A stretch of 64,000 bases of DNA from Microglena sp. YARC (taxonomy: Eukaryota; Chlorophyta; Chlorophyceae; Chlamydomonadales; Chlamydomonadaceae). Below are positions 52,453-63,110 of the stretch, piece after piece. Within the stretch, counting starts at the first letter, position 1. Each line of letters starts with the position of its first letter. The notes below the pieces were generated by a model. The model worked only from the letters and a program-made list of their open reading frames with translations. It made no database searches and was not told the DNA's origin. Position numbers and translations under genes: made by a program. The DNA lies in assembly GCA_022414725.1 (NCBI GenBank), contig CM039464.1:30459761-30523760 (forward strand), in the 5' to 3' direction.

Positions 52453-55190
52453 GTGGGGGGGGGGGGAGTAGGAAGGATACGTCATGTCCTAATTCGTTTG
52501 ACAGGGTAACAGTGGCTGGGATCAATGTCTTTGACCATGAGGATGTGCGTGTGTGTCCATGTGTGTATGTGTGTGTCAGTGTGTGCCTTTGAATGTGTGT
52601 TGTGCTGGTGGTGGTTGGGGAGGTGGTATGTACTTGTGGAGGGGGAGAGAGGGTGTGAGCATGTGCAATTGTGCATGTGTGGGTGTGTGCGTGCATGTGC
52701 AATTGCACATGTGTGTGTGCATGTGCATGTGCATGCGCAATTATTCATGTGTGTGTGTGCATGTGAGTGTGTGCATGTGCAATTGTACATGTCTAACATG
52801 TGTGTGTACATGTGCTTGTGCAACTGTGCATGTGCTTATGCAATTGTGCATGTGTGTGTGCATGTGCAATTGTGCATGTGGGTGTGCATGTGCATGTGCA
52901 TGTGAAATTGTGCGTGCATGTGTGTATGCATGTGCATGTGTGTGCGTGTAGGAGTGCATGTGTATTGGGCTGTACGTGCATTCTAACCAAGTCAAGCTCA
53001 ACAGGGCACACGTCAGTTTTACTTATTTCAGATTTATGTAGGCCAGGTTGAGTAGCTATTTGAATTACTCAAGCTTGCTTTTAGGATTGTTCCGTAGCCA
53101 TCGCATGGCGGATTGCGAAGCATGGAGCCTGGGGTTTGGGGGGGGTCATGCGTCACTACGCAACAACAGAAAGGCAACACAGTGGTGACAGTTGTTACCA
53201 TGCAACAACAGAATGGCAACGCAGTGGTGACAGTTGTTACCATGCAACACAAAACTGGCATTAGTGGTGGTGACAGTTGTTACCATGCAACACAAAACTG
53301 GCATTAGTGGTGGTGACAGTTGTTACCATGCAACACAAAACTGGCATTAGTGGTGGTGACAGTTGTTACCATGCAACACAAAACTGGCATTCGTGGTGGT
53401 GACAGTTGTTACCATGCAACACAAAACTGGCATTAGTGGTGGTGACAGTTGTTACCATGCAACACAAAACTGGCATTCGTGGTGGTGACAGTTGTTACCA
53501 TGCAACACAAAACTGGCATTAGTGGTGGTGACAGTTGTTACCATGCAACACAAAACTGGCATTCGTGGTGGTGACAGTTGTTACCATGCAACACAAAACT
53601 GGCATTCGTGGTGGTGACAGTTGTTACCATGCAACACAAAACTGGCATTCGTGGTGGTGACAGTTGTTACCATGCAACACAAAACTGGCATTAGTGGTGG
53701 TGACAGTTGTTACCATGCAACACAAAACTGGCATGAGTGGTGGTAGTTCAAAGCAGTAGAAGTGACACCCACATTGTTTCTTTGTTTACCTATGTATGGT
53801 GGTGGTTGGTGGTTGTTGGTTGTTGGTGGTGGTGGTTGTTGGTGGTTGGTGGTTGTTTACCTACGAATGGTAGTGGTTGGTGGTTGTTTACCTACGAATG
53901 GTGGTGGTTAGTGGTTGTTGGTGGTTGTTGTTGGTGGTTGTTGGTGGTTGGTGGTTGTTTACCTACGAATGGTGGTGTTTGGTGGTGGTTGGTGGTTGTT
54001 TTCCTACGAATAGCAGCTTCTAGGCAGGTCCCTTTCCCTGTCCTTGGGCCAAACCAGAAGCTAGCTAGCTAGTCTTAAAGCTGACATGACAGGCATTTGA
54101 ATGCAGCTGACAGATTTGGGCTTGCCCCAGTGGCTGGCTAATGGAGCTGGTTGGAAGCTGCAACACGTCGCCCCAAAAAGAAAAAAAGCGACACCCCACT
54201 AACTCACCGTACTGACACACGGCAACAACCCACTGACTAGACACAAGCGAATGTGATCAAGATGCCTGCCAAACTCCCGTAACCCATGACATGCATACAT
54301 GCATACATGCATACATACATACATACATACATACATACATACATACATACATAAACGTACATTATCAAGATGACCGTCAATGCGTTGAAGCTGCTTGGTC
54401 TGATCTGCAAGCTCCTTCATAGTCTCGGCATGGACGCTATTCGTGTTCTCAATCACCTGCAAGAAAAACAAACAGCTTTGGTGGCATGCGACCACGTCTT
54501 TGGATGTGTGTTTGGGTGTCGATCCATCCCCCCCTCCACCCCCCTGCATGGACGCTCTTTGTGTTCTCTACCACCTGCATGAAAAACAAGCAGTTTTGGT
54601 GGCACACCCATATGTCTTTGAATTTGTGTTTGTGTGTCAATCCATCTCCCCACCCCCCCACCCTCCCACCACGCATGCACTCCTCTCCCCTGAATAAACG
54701 CCCTTTGTGTTCTCATCACATGCGAGTAAAACAAACAACTTTGGTGGCATGTGCCAATGTCTTTCAATGTGTCTTAGAACGTGTGTTTTGAGTGTCAATC
54801 CATCCCCTCCCCCCCCTCCCCCCTCCATATGCACCACTAGTCCTTTGCATGGACGCTCTTTCGTGTTCTTAATCAACTGCAAGGATGACAAACAGCTTTT
54901 GGTGGCATCTTTGAATGTGTGTTTTGTGTTTTTGTGTTAGTGTGTCAATCTACCCCCCCCCTCCCCCCCCCCTCCCCTTCCTTCGCCACTACACATGCAC
55001 TCCCCTCCCCCTGAATAAACGCCCTTTGTGTTCTCAATCATATGCGAGTAGAACGAACAGCTTTTGATGGCACACGCATATGTCTTTGAATGTGTGTTTG
55101 TGTGTCAACATCCCCCCCCCCCCCCCCCCTTGGCCATTAAACATGCCCCCCCCCCCCCCCCCCTCCCCTTCTCCCCTTGGCAACAACACA

Positions 55191-55225
<35 letters not shown>

Positions 55226-55252
55226 CTCCCTCTGCACGGACAGTCTTTTTTG

Positions 55253-55283
<31 letters not shown>

Positions 55284-56019
55284 TGTGTGTGTGTGTGTGT
55301 GTGTTGTTTGTATGTGTGTTTTGTTTGTATGTGTCTTTTGTTTGTGTTTGTGCGTGTGTTTTTGTGTGTTTGTGTGTCAAACCATTCTCCCACTCCTTTG
55401 CCACTTCACAATGCACTCCCTCCCCCTCCCACACCATCCTCCCAAACCACCCTCAGTCCAAACACACAAACACAAACACTCACCCAACCCCATCTCTCAA
55501 CCTGATATGCCCCCAGACCCAAACCCACCCACCATGCCCCTCAACTGTACATTGTACCCACTCAACCACCCTGGTTGCAATTTGCACCCACACCCGCCCA
55601 CCATGCGCACTCTCCCCTGTTTATTTAATAAGGGGACAAATCCCCCCCCCCCCCCCCCCAAGTACACACACCTCCCCCCTCATGACCCCCCCTCCCCTAC
55701 ACACCCACCCACCCACCCCACCCACAAACACACATGCTATCACCCCATGGCCCACCCCATTGCTCACCTTCAGAGCTCTCTTCGCTGCCACCGTCGTTTC
55801 AGCATGCGTCTCAGCAGCCTGCTTCACCAACTCATCGTTGCTCATGTCTTCCAAACTCTTCATCTTTCGACCCTTCGCACGACTCTCCCGCTCAGGCCCC
55901 CCATACAGCCCGTTCCCATGAACATTGAACTCGGTCTGAGACGATCGGCCCGAGGGACTGTCGGTAGGAAGGCTGGCTGAGCTTCTAGCTCGAGCGTGGT
56001 TCACGAGCCGAGGCGGCAT
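46238..56019 (-). CDS. SNAP-25-type Qbc-SNARE (membrane fusion), six exons
   Basis: Exons 55768-56019 (ATG), 54361-54456, 50242-50378, 50014-about 49150, 46992-about 47077/47111 and 46238-46476 (TAG). Exons 1-3 join in phase and encode AAKRALK-VIENTNSVHAETMK, ELADQTKQLQRIDGHLDN and MNAELTYAEKLLRYM, a Qb-SNARE helix with central Gln. It aligns without gaps to the first SNAP-25 helix. A cysteine cluster (RCCCFWVADMC) follows, the usual palmitoylation site. Exon 6 gives the Qc helix: GLDHLMHGAHAMDGELKAQN, KHLDSTNDKLDG, ending MPGYKKKR. Such proteins supply two helices to the four-helix fusion bundle at target membranes. The linker is hugely expanded by Ala/Glu repeats (exon 4). The exon 4-5 splice is uncertain. 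Confidence 0.88.
46540..46745 (-). repeat. Copies of Qc-exon core (LMHGA) upstream of the last SNARE exon
   Basis: Five copies of GGTTGGGCTCCATGCATGAT (+), with TTTGATTAAGAAGGGGGAAC spacers in the middle ones. On the minus strand they encode IMHGAQP or DHLMHGAQP, the start of the Qc helix (DHLMHGAHA). Confidence 0.85.
46750..46980 (-). pseudogene. Broken duplicates of SNARE linker exon 5
   Basis: 46752-46830 on the minus strand reads CKASSAKSSGTPRPLGPDI, stop, LPDDR, then a GTGAAT donor-like end, parallel to exon 5 (RKASSAKSSGARRSLDPDIR). A second start (LTSRKASK) lies near 46860-46890. The in-frame TGA shows the first copy is not usable as it stands. Confidence 0.75.
46992..47111 (-). CDS. 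SNARE exon 5 (linker)
   Basis: Reads LTSRKASSAKSSGARRSL then DPDIRLPDEH and ends in phase 1 at GTGAGT. Exon 6 begins with the two bases that complete a Ser codon. The start is ambiguous. AG at 47078 gives phase 2. AG before 47111 (TGCAGAG) gives phase 1 and adds GSGVATSTMRQS, which fits a donor CAGG-GTGTGG of the nearest linker copy (about 47166). Ser/Arg/Lys-rich, probably flexible. Confidence 0.6.
47166..48260 (-). repeat. 115-bp copies of SNARE exon 4 acceptor and start
   Basis: Eight or nine units. On the minus strand each has a CATCATACAG-like acceptor, GGCGAATGCTGCTAAAGAAG (ANAAKEE..) and, in the first, EAEAADAIGSYQ followed by GTGTGG. Later units decay (ANVAKEEAKTSEATD). They lie between exon 4 and exon 5. 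Confidence 0.87.
48265..49085. repeat. About 88-bp minisatellite GGGAGCAGCCATATAGAGGA
   Basis: Nine units with ACCCAGCCGCGGTAC and TAGGTCCTGGATTCACATAT. I cannot trace this one to an exon. Confidence 0.92.
49150..50014 (-). CDS. SNARE exon 4: expanded Ala/Glu linker
   Basis: After CCTATGCAG the frame starts ANATEAAAEAEAAEAAEA, in the phase left by exon 3 (AG+G). It stays open for about 288 codons of EAEAAEAEA-type triplets with occasional V, S, K, Q, G, ending EKSEAEAEVTDSYLG. The short copies downstream show the ancestral form ANAAKEEAEAADAIGSYQ, so about 18 residues grew to nearly 290. Such a stretch would form a long charged single helix. A GT donor lies just past it but not in the phase expected by exon 5. 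Confidence 0.65.
50060..50235. repeat. C-rich CTTCTACCCCCACTCCCC minisatellite
   Basis: Four to five units of CCCACACCCTTCTACCCC after a 17-base C run. This is the donor-side intron of SNARE exon 3. Confidence 0.88.
50379..52510 (-). repeat. 105-130-bp array of SNARE exon 3 acceptor edge
   Basis: Eleven clear copies from 50550 to 51790 carry ACGTCAGGTCTGCATTCATC TGG..TAAAAGTG(A/G)GTGGGAT on +. On the minus strand this reads CAG then ATGAATGCAGACCTGACGTA (MNADLTY), the exon 3 acceptor and start. Three diverged copies follow (near 51945, 52100, 52490). Between copies lie GTGTGTG and GGTGGT runs and G runs (for example 51909-51936). Confidence 0.9.
52510..53000. repeat. TGTGCATGTGCAATTGTGCA-type repeat
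   Basis: Irregular TG/CATG repeat continuing from the array above; no gene. Confidence 0.85.
53150..53735. repeat. 42-bp minisatellite, about thirteen copies
   Basis: GGTGACAGTTGTTACCATGC then AACACAAAACTGGCATT, with A/C variation (TTAGTGG or TTCGTGG) alternating irregularly. Not traceable to an exon. Confidence 0.95.
53795..54015. repeat. GGTGGTTGTTTACCTACGAA repeat
   Basis: Five to six imperfect units of GTGGTTGGTGGTTG. Confidence 0.88.
54290..54355. repeat. (CATA)n microsatellite directly after SNARE exon 2 donor
   Basis: CATACATA run ending at ATAAACGTAC. On the minus strand the donor GTACGTTTATG leads straight into the repeat. Confidence 0.95.
54457..55100 (-). repeat. Four to five copies of SNARE exon 2 acceptor edge
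   Basis: On + each copy has GACGCTCTTTGTGTTCTC and GCATGAAAAACAAGCAGTTT TGGTGGCA. The minus strand gives an acceptor (TTTTTCATGCAG or similar) then VVENTKSVHA or decayed forms such as LIKNTKERPCKG. Copies near 54550, 54700, 54850 and 55025 lie upstream of exon 2 (VIENTNSVHA). C runs of 8-20 bases separate them. Confidence 0.85.
55100..55390. repeat. Poly-C runs and (TG)n
   Basis: C runs at about 55110-55128, 55147-55163 and 55195-55222, then TGTGTG at 55248-55320 with TTTG units to 55375. Confidence 0.93.
55390..55767. other. CA/CCC-rich first intron of the SNARE gene
   Basis: Pyrimidine-rich + strand with a C run near 55641-55659. I see no edge copies of exon 1 here, unlike other exons. 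Confidence 0.5.
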
Positions 56020-58880
56020 CTATTCTCTGTCCAAACGCGTCCGTTCAGCCTATTCTCCAGGTGCTTCGCCAATTCTCCAGGTTCGTTTTCCGTCGTCTTC
56101 CTTTCCTTCCGTCCCTCGTTCTAAAATCGCGCGTGATGTCAAAGGCTACGAGGCATGTATTGAGAGAGAAAGCAGAAGACGGGGTGAAAATCCTGAGTAC
56201 AACAAAAACGGGTGCGAAGAAACGCTCGAGGTGTCAGGCGCAACTGGGTGGACCAAGCTGGATAGTGAACCCCAGAGGATCGCGCGTGATAGCAGATTTT
56301 CATGTGTGAAGTACCTGCTGGCATACGGATGCAGAAGGACGACAATTTGTGCAGAACCGGTAGGAGTAAAGAAAAGAAAAGTACGCCTAGTCGGCGTGAT
56401 TGAAGGAAGCAGTCCAAAGGAAAGAAAGAAAGATAGACGCCTAGTCGGCGTGGCTTTAGGAATGATGGGGATGGATCGATTGGATAGGGGAGGGATCCAC
56501 TCGAGCAGTTTCCGTTGCCGTTCTAGAGTAATACACTTTTACGAACCCGGGGTGTGGAGTACACCTGACTTCTGATACAGCGTACTGATACAGCATACTG
56601 AATGAACGCCTGGAGGCGTGGCTTACGCATAAGACCAGGTTACGGTTATGCGTAACCCCGCAAACTGTAGTGCGGCAATACTCGTAACCCGTGTACTAGC
56701 CAGCTTCCTGTCGCGTTACCCCGGTGTACAACTTCGTGTTTCCGATTGTCCCTGAAATCTGGGTTATGGGGAAATCTGGGTTATGGGGGAATCTGGGTTA
56801 TGTGATCGTTAAATCAGTTGTTCGACAGCTTGAAAGCGTTTGAATTATATACTCGCCGGCTTGACTTTCTTTCGTGCTGCCGTCTTGCAATTCGAGTTCA
56901 TGTTCTGGCTCCAAGACGTTGGCCCTGTCCTTTTCCATTTCGTTACCATATCCCAGAAGCTTCTAGGGTGCTCGTTGATGCCCCAATGCTGGTTCTGCTT
57001 GAAAAACAAACCTTGACCAGACGAATCCATAGCGGTGAGCGTCAGAGTTTATAGGAAATTGAAGGAATCGCGCGTGACTGCGCGATCTACAAGATTGCAG
57101 CGCTCGCGCTCACCACATTATGGCCGCAAGTGACCGCTGCTGCGGTCAAAGTGCCAGCGTGGAACCAAGGCGGATCGGGGTTACGCTTAACCTTGCCTGT
57201 TATCTCTCTTACATATCGAAACGGGACTGAACGTTTGCGCTCCAGCTCGCGCACTTCATAACTTCTTTCCTTCGTCTCGCGCGAAGGGGGCAAGATTAGG
57301 TCCTGGCACAGCTGGGTGTTAAATTTCCCAGCTGCGTTGTACCTGCATAGCGAGCATGAGCTGAGCGTTCATCCCTCAAGGCCAATCACTCAAGATGCAA
57401 GAACTAGAGTGACCGCCCCGCTAGATGTGTGTGTGTCTGAGTTGTTGTGTGTTCGGTTATGTGCGTATGAATGATTATTGTGCATGTTTGTTTGTTGTTG
57501 TAATGATGATGCATGTAACGGTTGAAGCGTATGTTAAGGAGCTTGATTGGTTGTTTTGTATGTGGATGTAATGCTGAGTAATAAAACGTTATTTTTAAGA
57601 ATTGCATGTGATCTGTATACTGATTTAGTTAGTGATAATTGAATTATCATGCGCAATAGGAGTTGTAACTTTGGGTTGAAATCCGTGGAAGCTCTTAGGG
57701 CCCCCCAGCGGGCCCCCCCAGGTACGACGAACCGCAGATGGCACGTACCACTAGGGACCCTTAGAACTGCGTGGTTCTGTAGGAGAATCGAACCAGACTC
57801 CTGTCCACGTCCCTCTAGGACGACAGATCATTTAAGAAGCTTGCTGTCGACACGTGCTAGTCTGCTAGTGGTGCCTGGCGGGCCATGGCTCTTTATTGAG
57901 TCATGGCTGTGTTTTCTTGAGAAGCGTCTCTGTTGCGTTCTTACTCTCTGTTCGGTGGTAATTCAAGTGCTCTTCGCTGTGCTCTGTCCGTCGTTCTACT
58001 TGGATTCTTCGTCCGCTTTGGGTTCGGTTGTGCGTGGTGGTAATGGCACGGTTTATCTGTTTGCGGAAGGCAGTGGGGTCTGCAGCGTTGGGTGTTACAC
58101 AGGCGGAAGGTAGCAGGCGTTTTCTGTTCATAACATTCGTCAGCAGAGCAGTTTGGCATTCCACACGCCTCTATACGGAAGATGTAAGTAAAGGAATGAG
58201 TTCGTGCGCACATATGACTTGTGTCCAGGGAGTGCAAGTATGCGTGTCTCGGTATGTGCAATATGCCCCAACGAACAATTGGGTCGGTGTTCATAGGAAG
58301 TTTGTTGGGCACATTTGACGGTCGGAATTTCAGAGCTTATCAATTGCGCAGTTCGAAGTTTGACAGATCGGTTTGCGGAATTTGCATGGTCGCAAGTAGC
58401 AGGTTCGCAGTTTGCAACGGCAATGGCAGGTGGCCATGTGGGTCGGGGAAACGCTCATTCGCAATCATCGTCAGGTGGCTTGCGAAGGATGCTTAAGTCG
58501 ACGCGAACCCTTTAGGGCTAAATGGCTCCGCCTCCGGTGTGACCGGTGTGACCGTCGAGTCTCTCCTACATTGAGGGCGGTAATGATACCAGAAGCCAGG
58601 TTTTATCCACACCCAGTTCGTACAGGTGTAATTACTCCTCAGCATTCAAGTAGCTTGAGTGATCCGGCGTGTGGGGTGAACGCTTAACTCATCCCATAAC
58701 CTTAAATGACAGCGGCTGCTAGTCTCGTAGAGTTAATGTAAATTACCTTCGTTAGCTCAAAGATTGATGCACAGATAAAAATAAGCGGTACACGCCAACG
58801 ATACAGTCGGCTGGCGTGGTCACAGCCACTACTCCCACTAGCTGGCTGATAGTCTCTGTCACTAACTGACTGGACAGGGC
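56020..58880. promoter_or_regulatory. Upstream region of the SNARE gene, mostly unique
   Basis: This is the least repetitive stretch of the window, lying 5' of the SNARE start codon, so its promoter should be here. I see no confident TATA element. Small duplications exist: CGCCTAGTCGGCGTG twice (56384-56455), AAATCTGGGTTATGGGG three times (56754-56800) and CGCGTGA words. Open frames (for example 57649-58113 +) show no known domain, and I do not call them. Confidence 0.4.
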
Positions 58881-58889
58881 GGGCACGCT

Positions 58890-59890
58890 ACCTTGCGTGC
58901 TACAGGATGATTGAATTCATGCACTCATAGTGCTGATCAATTCACTTTATTCAAGCACTCACAGTAATGTAATGTAATGTAATGTACAGTGCCGATCAAT
59001 ACAACTCATTCAAGCTCTTCCAGTGCTGATCGATTCACTGTATTCATGCACTCATAGTGCTGATCAATTAACTTTATTCAAGCGCTCACAATGCCGAATA
59101 ATTCAACTTATTCAAACACTTCCAGTGCTGATCTATTCACATTATTCAAGCACTCGTAGTGCTGATTTACTCACTTTATTCAAGCACTCACAGCGTTGAT
59201 CATTTCCATGTATTCAAGCGCTCACAGAGTCACAGTGCTGATCAATTCACGCCGTTCAAGCACTCACAGTGCTGATCCATTCCATATATTAAAGCACTCA
59301 CAGTTGTCAGAACTACTACAACTACTACTTAACTACTCAACCAAACTACTCAACTTTTACTACTGACAACAGTGCTGATCAATTCTCCTCATTCAAGCAC
59401 TCGCAGTGCTGATCAATTCAACTCATTCAAGCACTCACAGTGCTGATGAATTCCATAGTGTATGGCGACAATGATGCAGCCTCCACCGCCACTCCCACTG
59501 AATCTCACCCTAACCCCCTCCACATCCATCCACCTCCTTAGAGTCCCTAACGAAGCTCTTGGTGTATGGCGACAATGCCGCAGCCTCCACCGCCATTCCT
59601 ACGCCGCCGTCCTTCTGTTCCTTTCCCGCGCCTCTCGGCATTCTCTTTCTGTCTTTTATTTCTCTTTCTTTCTTTCTTTCATTTCATAAATCCAAGCGCT
59701 TATATTGCTGATCAATTCATCACTCAAGAACTCACAGTTTTGATCGATTCCATATATTCAAGCTGTCACAGTGCTGATCAATTCATATCATTCAAACAGT
59801 CACAGTGCTGATCGATTCAACTCGTTGAAGCACTAATAGTGCTGTTCAATTAAACTCAATCAAGCACTCAATGCTGATTACTTCATGCAC
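58890..59890. repeat. About 33-bp minisatellite TTCAAGCACTCACAGTGCTGATC
   Basis: About 22 imperfect units, interrupted by CT-rich DNA at 59300-59370 and 59460-59690 (including a duplicated GTATGGCGACAATG..CAGCCTCCACCGCCA). TTCAAGC is again prominent. Confidence 0.88.
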
Positions 59891-59924
59891 TCTTGGAACC
59901 CGAAAACACTTTTTTTTCTTTCTT

Positions 59925-60020
59925 AGTTGTGAAAGGACTTTCACCCCAGGAGGTGGGTCTCCCGACGCAAACCAGCGACATGGAGGATTCAGTTCGAATG
60001 GTGGTGCCCCTCCTACAGTA
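59925..60020. repeat. Dispersed repeat family J, copy 2
   Basis: Matches 10905-11015: TTGTGAAAG, ACCCCAGGAGG, GGGTCTCCC, CAAACCAGCG, GAGGATTCAGTTCGAA. Confidence 0.6.
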
Positions 60021-60119
60021 TGCAATGACAGGGTAGGCTACTATTGCAAGCCTGGCAACACCTATGTCCCACTAATGGTGCCCAACTACTTGCACCACGT
60101 CCTCACACCGTGTCCTCCT

Positions 60120-60680
60120 GACTTGCCCCACCTTACAGGCGTCTGACAACTTCTAACGGGGCTACACCCCCACAAGGTGCCCAACAGCAAATTATGGCTC
60201 CACCAATTATGGCTCCCCCAAAAGTTTTGAACAGTACTACAACATTCCAAGGTGTCAGGATGTAATTTCCACTAAACGTGTCCAACTGCTCCCAATGTGA
60301 CAACATCTTCACAAGGTGTTCTTCTAGCAAGCTCCATCTGACAGGCACCCATAGACTTCTAACAGGACTACACCTCTCCCAAGGTGTCCTACTCTAAATT
60401 CTTGCTCTTCCTCGTTAGGTGTCCAACTGCTCCCAACATGACAACACCTTCACAAGGTGTCTTTCCAAGTAGACACGCATTAAAGGTGTCCATAGACTTA
60501 CAACAGGACTACATGTCTCCAAGGTGTTGTACTGCTCTCAACATTATTACTTGTACAACTGATTCCAACAGGACTACCCCTTCACAGAGTGTCCTTGTAA
60601 CCAGCTCCACCTTACAGGTGTCCATAGACTTGTAACAGGATTAAACCTCTCCAAGGTGTCCTCACGCACAATCTGGATCC
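60120..60680. repeat. Imperfect repeat CCAAGGTGTCC..CATAGACTT..AACAGGACTACA
   Basis: Five diverged units of about 110 bp with TTCACAAGGTGT, CTCCACCTTACAGGTGTCCA and ACAGGACTACACCTCTCC. No coding origin recognised. Confidence 0.75.
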
Positions 60681-60719
60681 ACCATAAAAAATGTCAGATA
60701 TTAGATAGATGGGCTCTAG

Positions 60720-61416
60720 GCAGTGACGTACATACATGCTCACACCCGCGGTATCCCCACGTGCACCATCCTCTTGGTCTCACACAAAACCACCTATGCC
60801 CATAACACCCTCCTCAATCACCCATGGGTTATGGAACCAGCCTCCCTGTCCCCAAACCCTTCACCCCCTCCCTAATCTGGACGAGGGGCAACTCACCCAT
60901 GCCATGCATGAGACACAGGGGAACCTACCAACTCGTTGCCATCTCAAATCCAGCTGGCCATGCCAATGCCAAAGCCAATGCCAATGCCAATGCAAGTACC
61001 TCCACAACCCACCCACCACATGGGACCAGACCATGAGGGACATGGGGGCCACTTCAATCCTCCCACCAGTCCCCCCCCCCCCCTATCAGCTTGAAATCAC
61101 TCCGGTAGAGTGGACAGTAGATTAAAGCAGCGGAACAGACGCACCAATCTATACACGGAGACAAGGATAACGTTACAGACACAGGAGACCCATAAAGGGG
61201 CACCTGTGGTGAAAGGAGGCGGTAGACAGGAACCTAACAGGGTACAGATCAGACCGGAGACGTAGGTGACAGGAAGCTGCCACTGAGTTATCTCAAGATG
61301 ACTCAGTCCCACGGGAAGCTGGCTCAGGAGAGCCGATAGTTCTAAGGGAGTACATAAGTAGTCACCAAGTCATAAAACGCGTGAGAGCACCGCTATACAT
61401 GCTGATACCCCCCCCC

Positions 61417-61447
<31 letters not shown>

Positions 61448-62335
61448 ACGCCCACCCACGCCCACCCAAATGGGCCTCCCTACCACCCACTTGCCCAAGG
61501 CACTCAGCTCCCTCTTCAGGACATGGGCATAATAACCCACCCCCAGGCAGATAAACCCCACACCCATAACACCCCCCATGCTCCCATGCACACATGCCAT
61601 CCTGCAAGCAACATGCCTCGCTCTTTACACGGATGGAAGTGCCACCATAGACAAACAGGCATCTTGCACCTAGGGGCCGGCGTCTACTCCTCCAGGGCCA
61701 CTGCAAGCTGCCCCCACATAGAATCTGATGGACAGGGCATCACCGATAGCTTATGCTCCTTGCAGCTTATTAACCTGCACATTTACCACCTAAGCAGGAC
61801 CCAGGAGAACAAGCCCCGCGACTTCCTGCAGGACATCGTCATTCACATTTCCACAGACACAATGCTGTTGTTACGGTATACCACACGCATGCTCATGGTC
61901 CGATCTCACTCATCAGGTATCGCAGGGAATGATGCGGCAGACACTCTCACAAAATATGCGGCGACTGGTAACAATATTATCGGACCAGTTAAAACGGGGG
62001 GTAAGGAGCTCCAACTTATCATTCAACAATAAGGATTCCTTGTCCACTACCTAGTCTGCATCCTAGGTGCCACTTGTACCATACCCATCACAACTATTAC
62101 CAATCTCTCCACCTTAGGGATCAGTCACGTAGACAAACTCATATCTAAGTTGCACAGAGAATATTTGCCTCATGTACCAGCATTCTTGCCACACGTCGCA
62201 AGGAGGAGTCCCTACCGCCCTGAGGTGACACTTCCAATATCTGTCATGGTGACTTTTCCCAGCTGCGGCGTACAAGAGGGTCCCCTTAACACCACGCCCC
62301 TCGTCTCAAGCGTTATCTTTTTTTCCAGTTGAGGG
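60720..62335 (+). mobile_element. LINE-B remnant with frameshifted RNase H and 3' tail
   Basis: At 61603-61655 one frame reads ATCLALYTDGSATIDKQAS, the YTDGS start of RNase H. A second frame continues with GAGVYSSRATASCPHIESDG, QGITDSLCSLQLI and MLMVRSHSSGIAGNDAAD TLTKYAA, the closing RNase H block (SH-x-GI-x-GN-x-x-AD). A frameshift lies near 61,655-61,675. Downstream, KLHREYLPHVPAFLPHVARR and the tail shared with SINE 2606-2796 end the element. 60720-61600 is Pro/Gln/Cys-rich and only loosely attributable to the same element. Inactive. Confidence 0.7.
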
Positions 62336-62880
62336 ACAGATCGCTTCACTCCTATGACACATTTCATAAATCCAGCATACCTCATGTGAATATCTGTAGA
62401 TGCTACTTTGCCTCTGCTGGTAGCACCAAGCAGATGTTGGATGAGACCAGTGCTCCCGATTTGAGAGCCATACATTCCAGCAGATAGGGCAAAGGACTGG
62501 AGCAGCCAAAGCATGCCGTGTGGTCTATCCTTAACTGCATATTCTTCACCAATGTCTGTGACATGCTTGATCCTGGCCAAAAAAGGTCGAGCTGTGTATT
62601 CAGAAGCATGTTTCATGCATCCCTTCTCATGGAATACCACACCGAGGTACTTGAACTCAGAAACCCTCTTCAGACTTCGATTGTAAAGACGAAAGTCATA
62701 AGAGAGTTCATCATAGAGGTTAGGGTTTAAAAACATAACTTGTGATTAGTTCACGTTAACTTTGAGGCCCTTGATTGTCTTTAGCATACACGGCCAATTT
62801 ATACAGCATCTTTTGGAGATCCTTCACAAGCGTGTCACCAATGTGGGTGACACGCTTGATCCGAAAATACCATACCATAC
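62336..62880 (-). mobile_element. LINE reverse-transcriptase fragment, frameshifted
   Basis: Minus strand: LVKDLQKMLYKLAVYAKDNQ, then after a frameshift GLKVNVN-stop-SQVMFLNPNLYDE, LKRVSEFKYLGVVFHEKG and LLQSFALSAGMYGSQIGS. GLKVN, VMFLN, FKYLGVVF and the YGSQI block are the ordered motifs after the catalytic YADD in non-LTR reverse transcriptases. Catalytic motifs are absent. The open frame reads on past 62336 into the neighbouring element's tail, so its last about 40 residues are not RT. It sits in the intron downstream of exon 62895-63029. Confidence 0.75.
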
Positions 62881-62894
62881 CATAACACACCAAC

Positions 62895-63029
62895 CACTGC
62901 AACAGTGGCCAGCCTCTTGACGCTCGTGGCTTGGGATCCCCAGCCCTCGGCTAGAGCCTCGTCCATGGCAGTATGGCAAGGAGGAGCACTGCTTCTGCGG
63001 GGAATCCGCGGGACAGGAGAAGCCTCACC
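62895..63029 (-). CDS. Single exon of an unidentified gene, 45 codons
   Basis: After CACACAG the minus strand reads GEASPVPRIPRRSSAPPC then HTAMDEALAEGWGSQATSVK and RLATVAV, ending at GTTGGT, phase 0 both sides. No family recognised; the first part is Ser/Pro/Arg-rich, the second likely helical. The main support is its acceptor-side array at 63030-63590, the same pattern as exons of the recognisable genes. Confidence 0.5.
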
Positions 63030-63041
63030 CTGTGTGTGTGT

Positions 63042-63110
<69 letters not shown>

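Noticed and set aside
57649..58113. 154-codon open frame upstream of the SNARE gene
   Set aside because: No recognisable family, Cys/Leu/Arg composition typical of a random frame, overlapping frames on both strands.
62212..62335. C-terminal 40 residues of the reverse-transcriptase frame
   Set aside because: This stretch is the antisense of the tail shared with the SINE at 2606-2796, so the frame runs out of the RT into another element.
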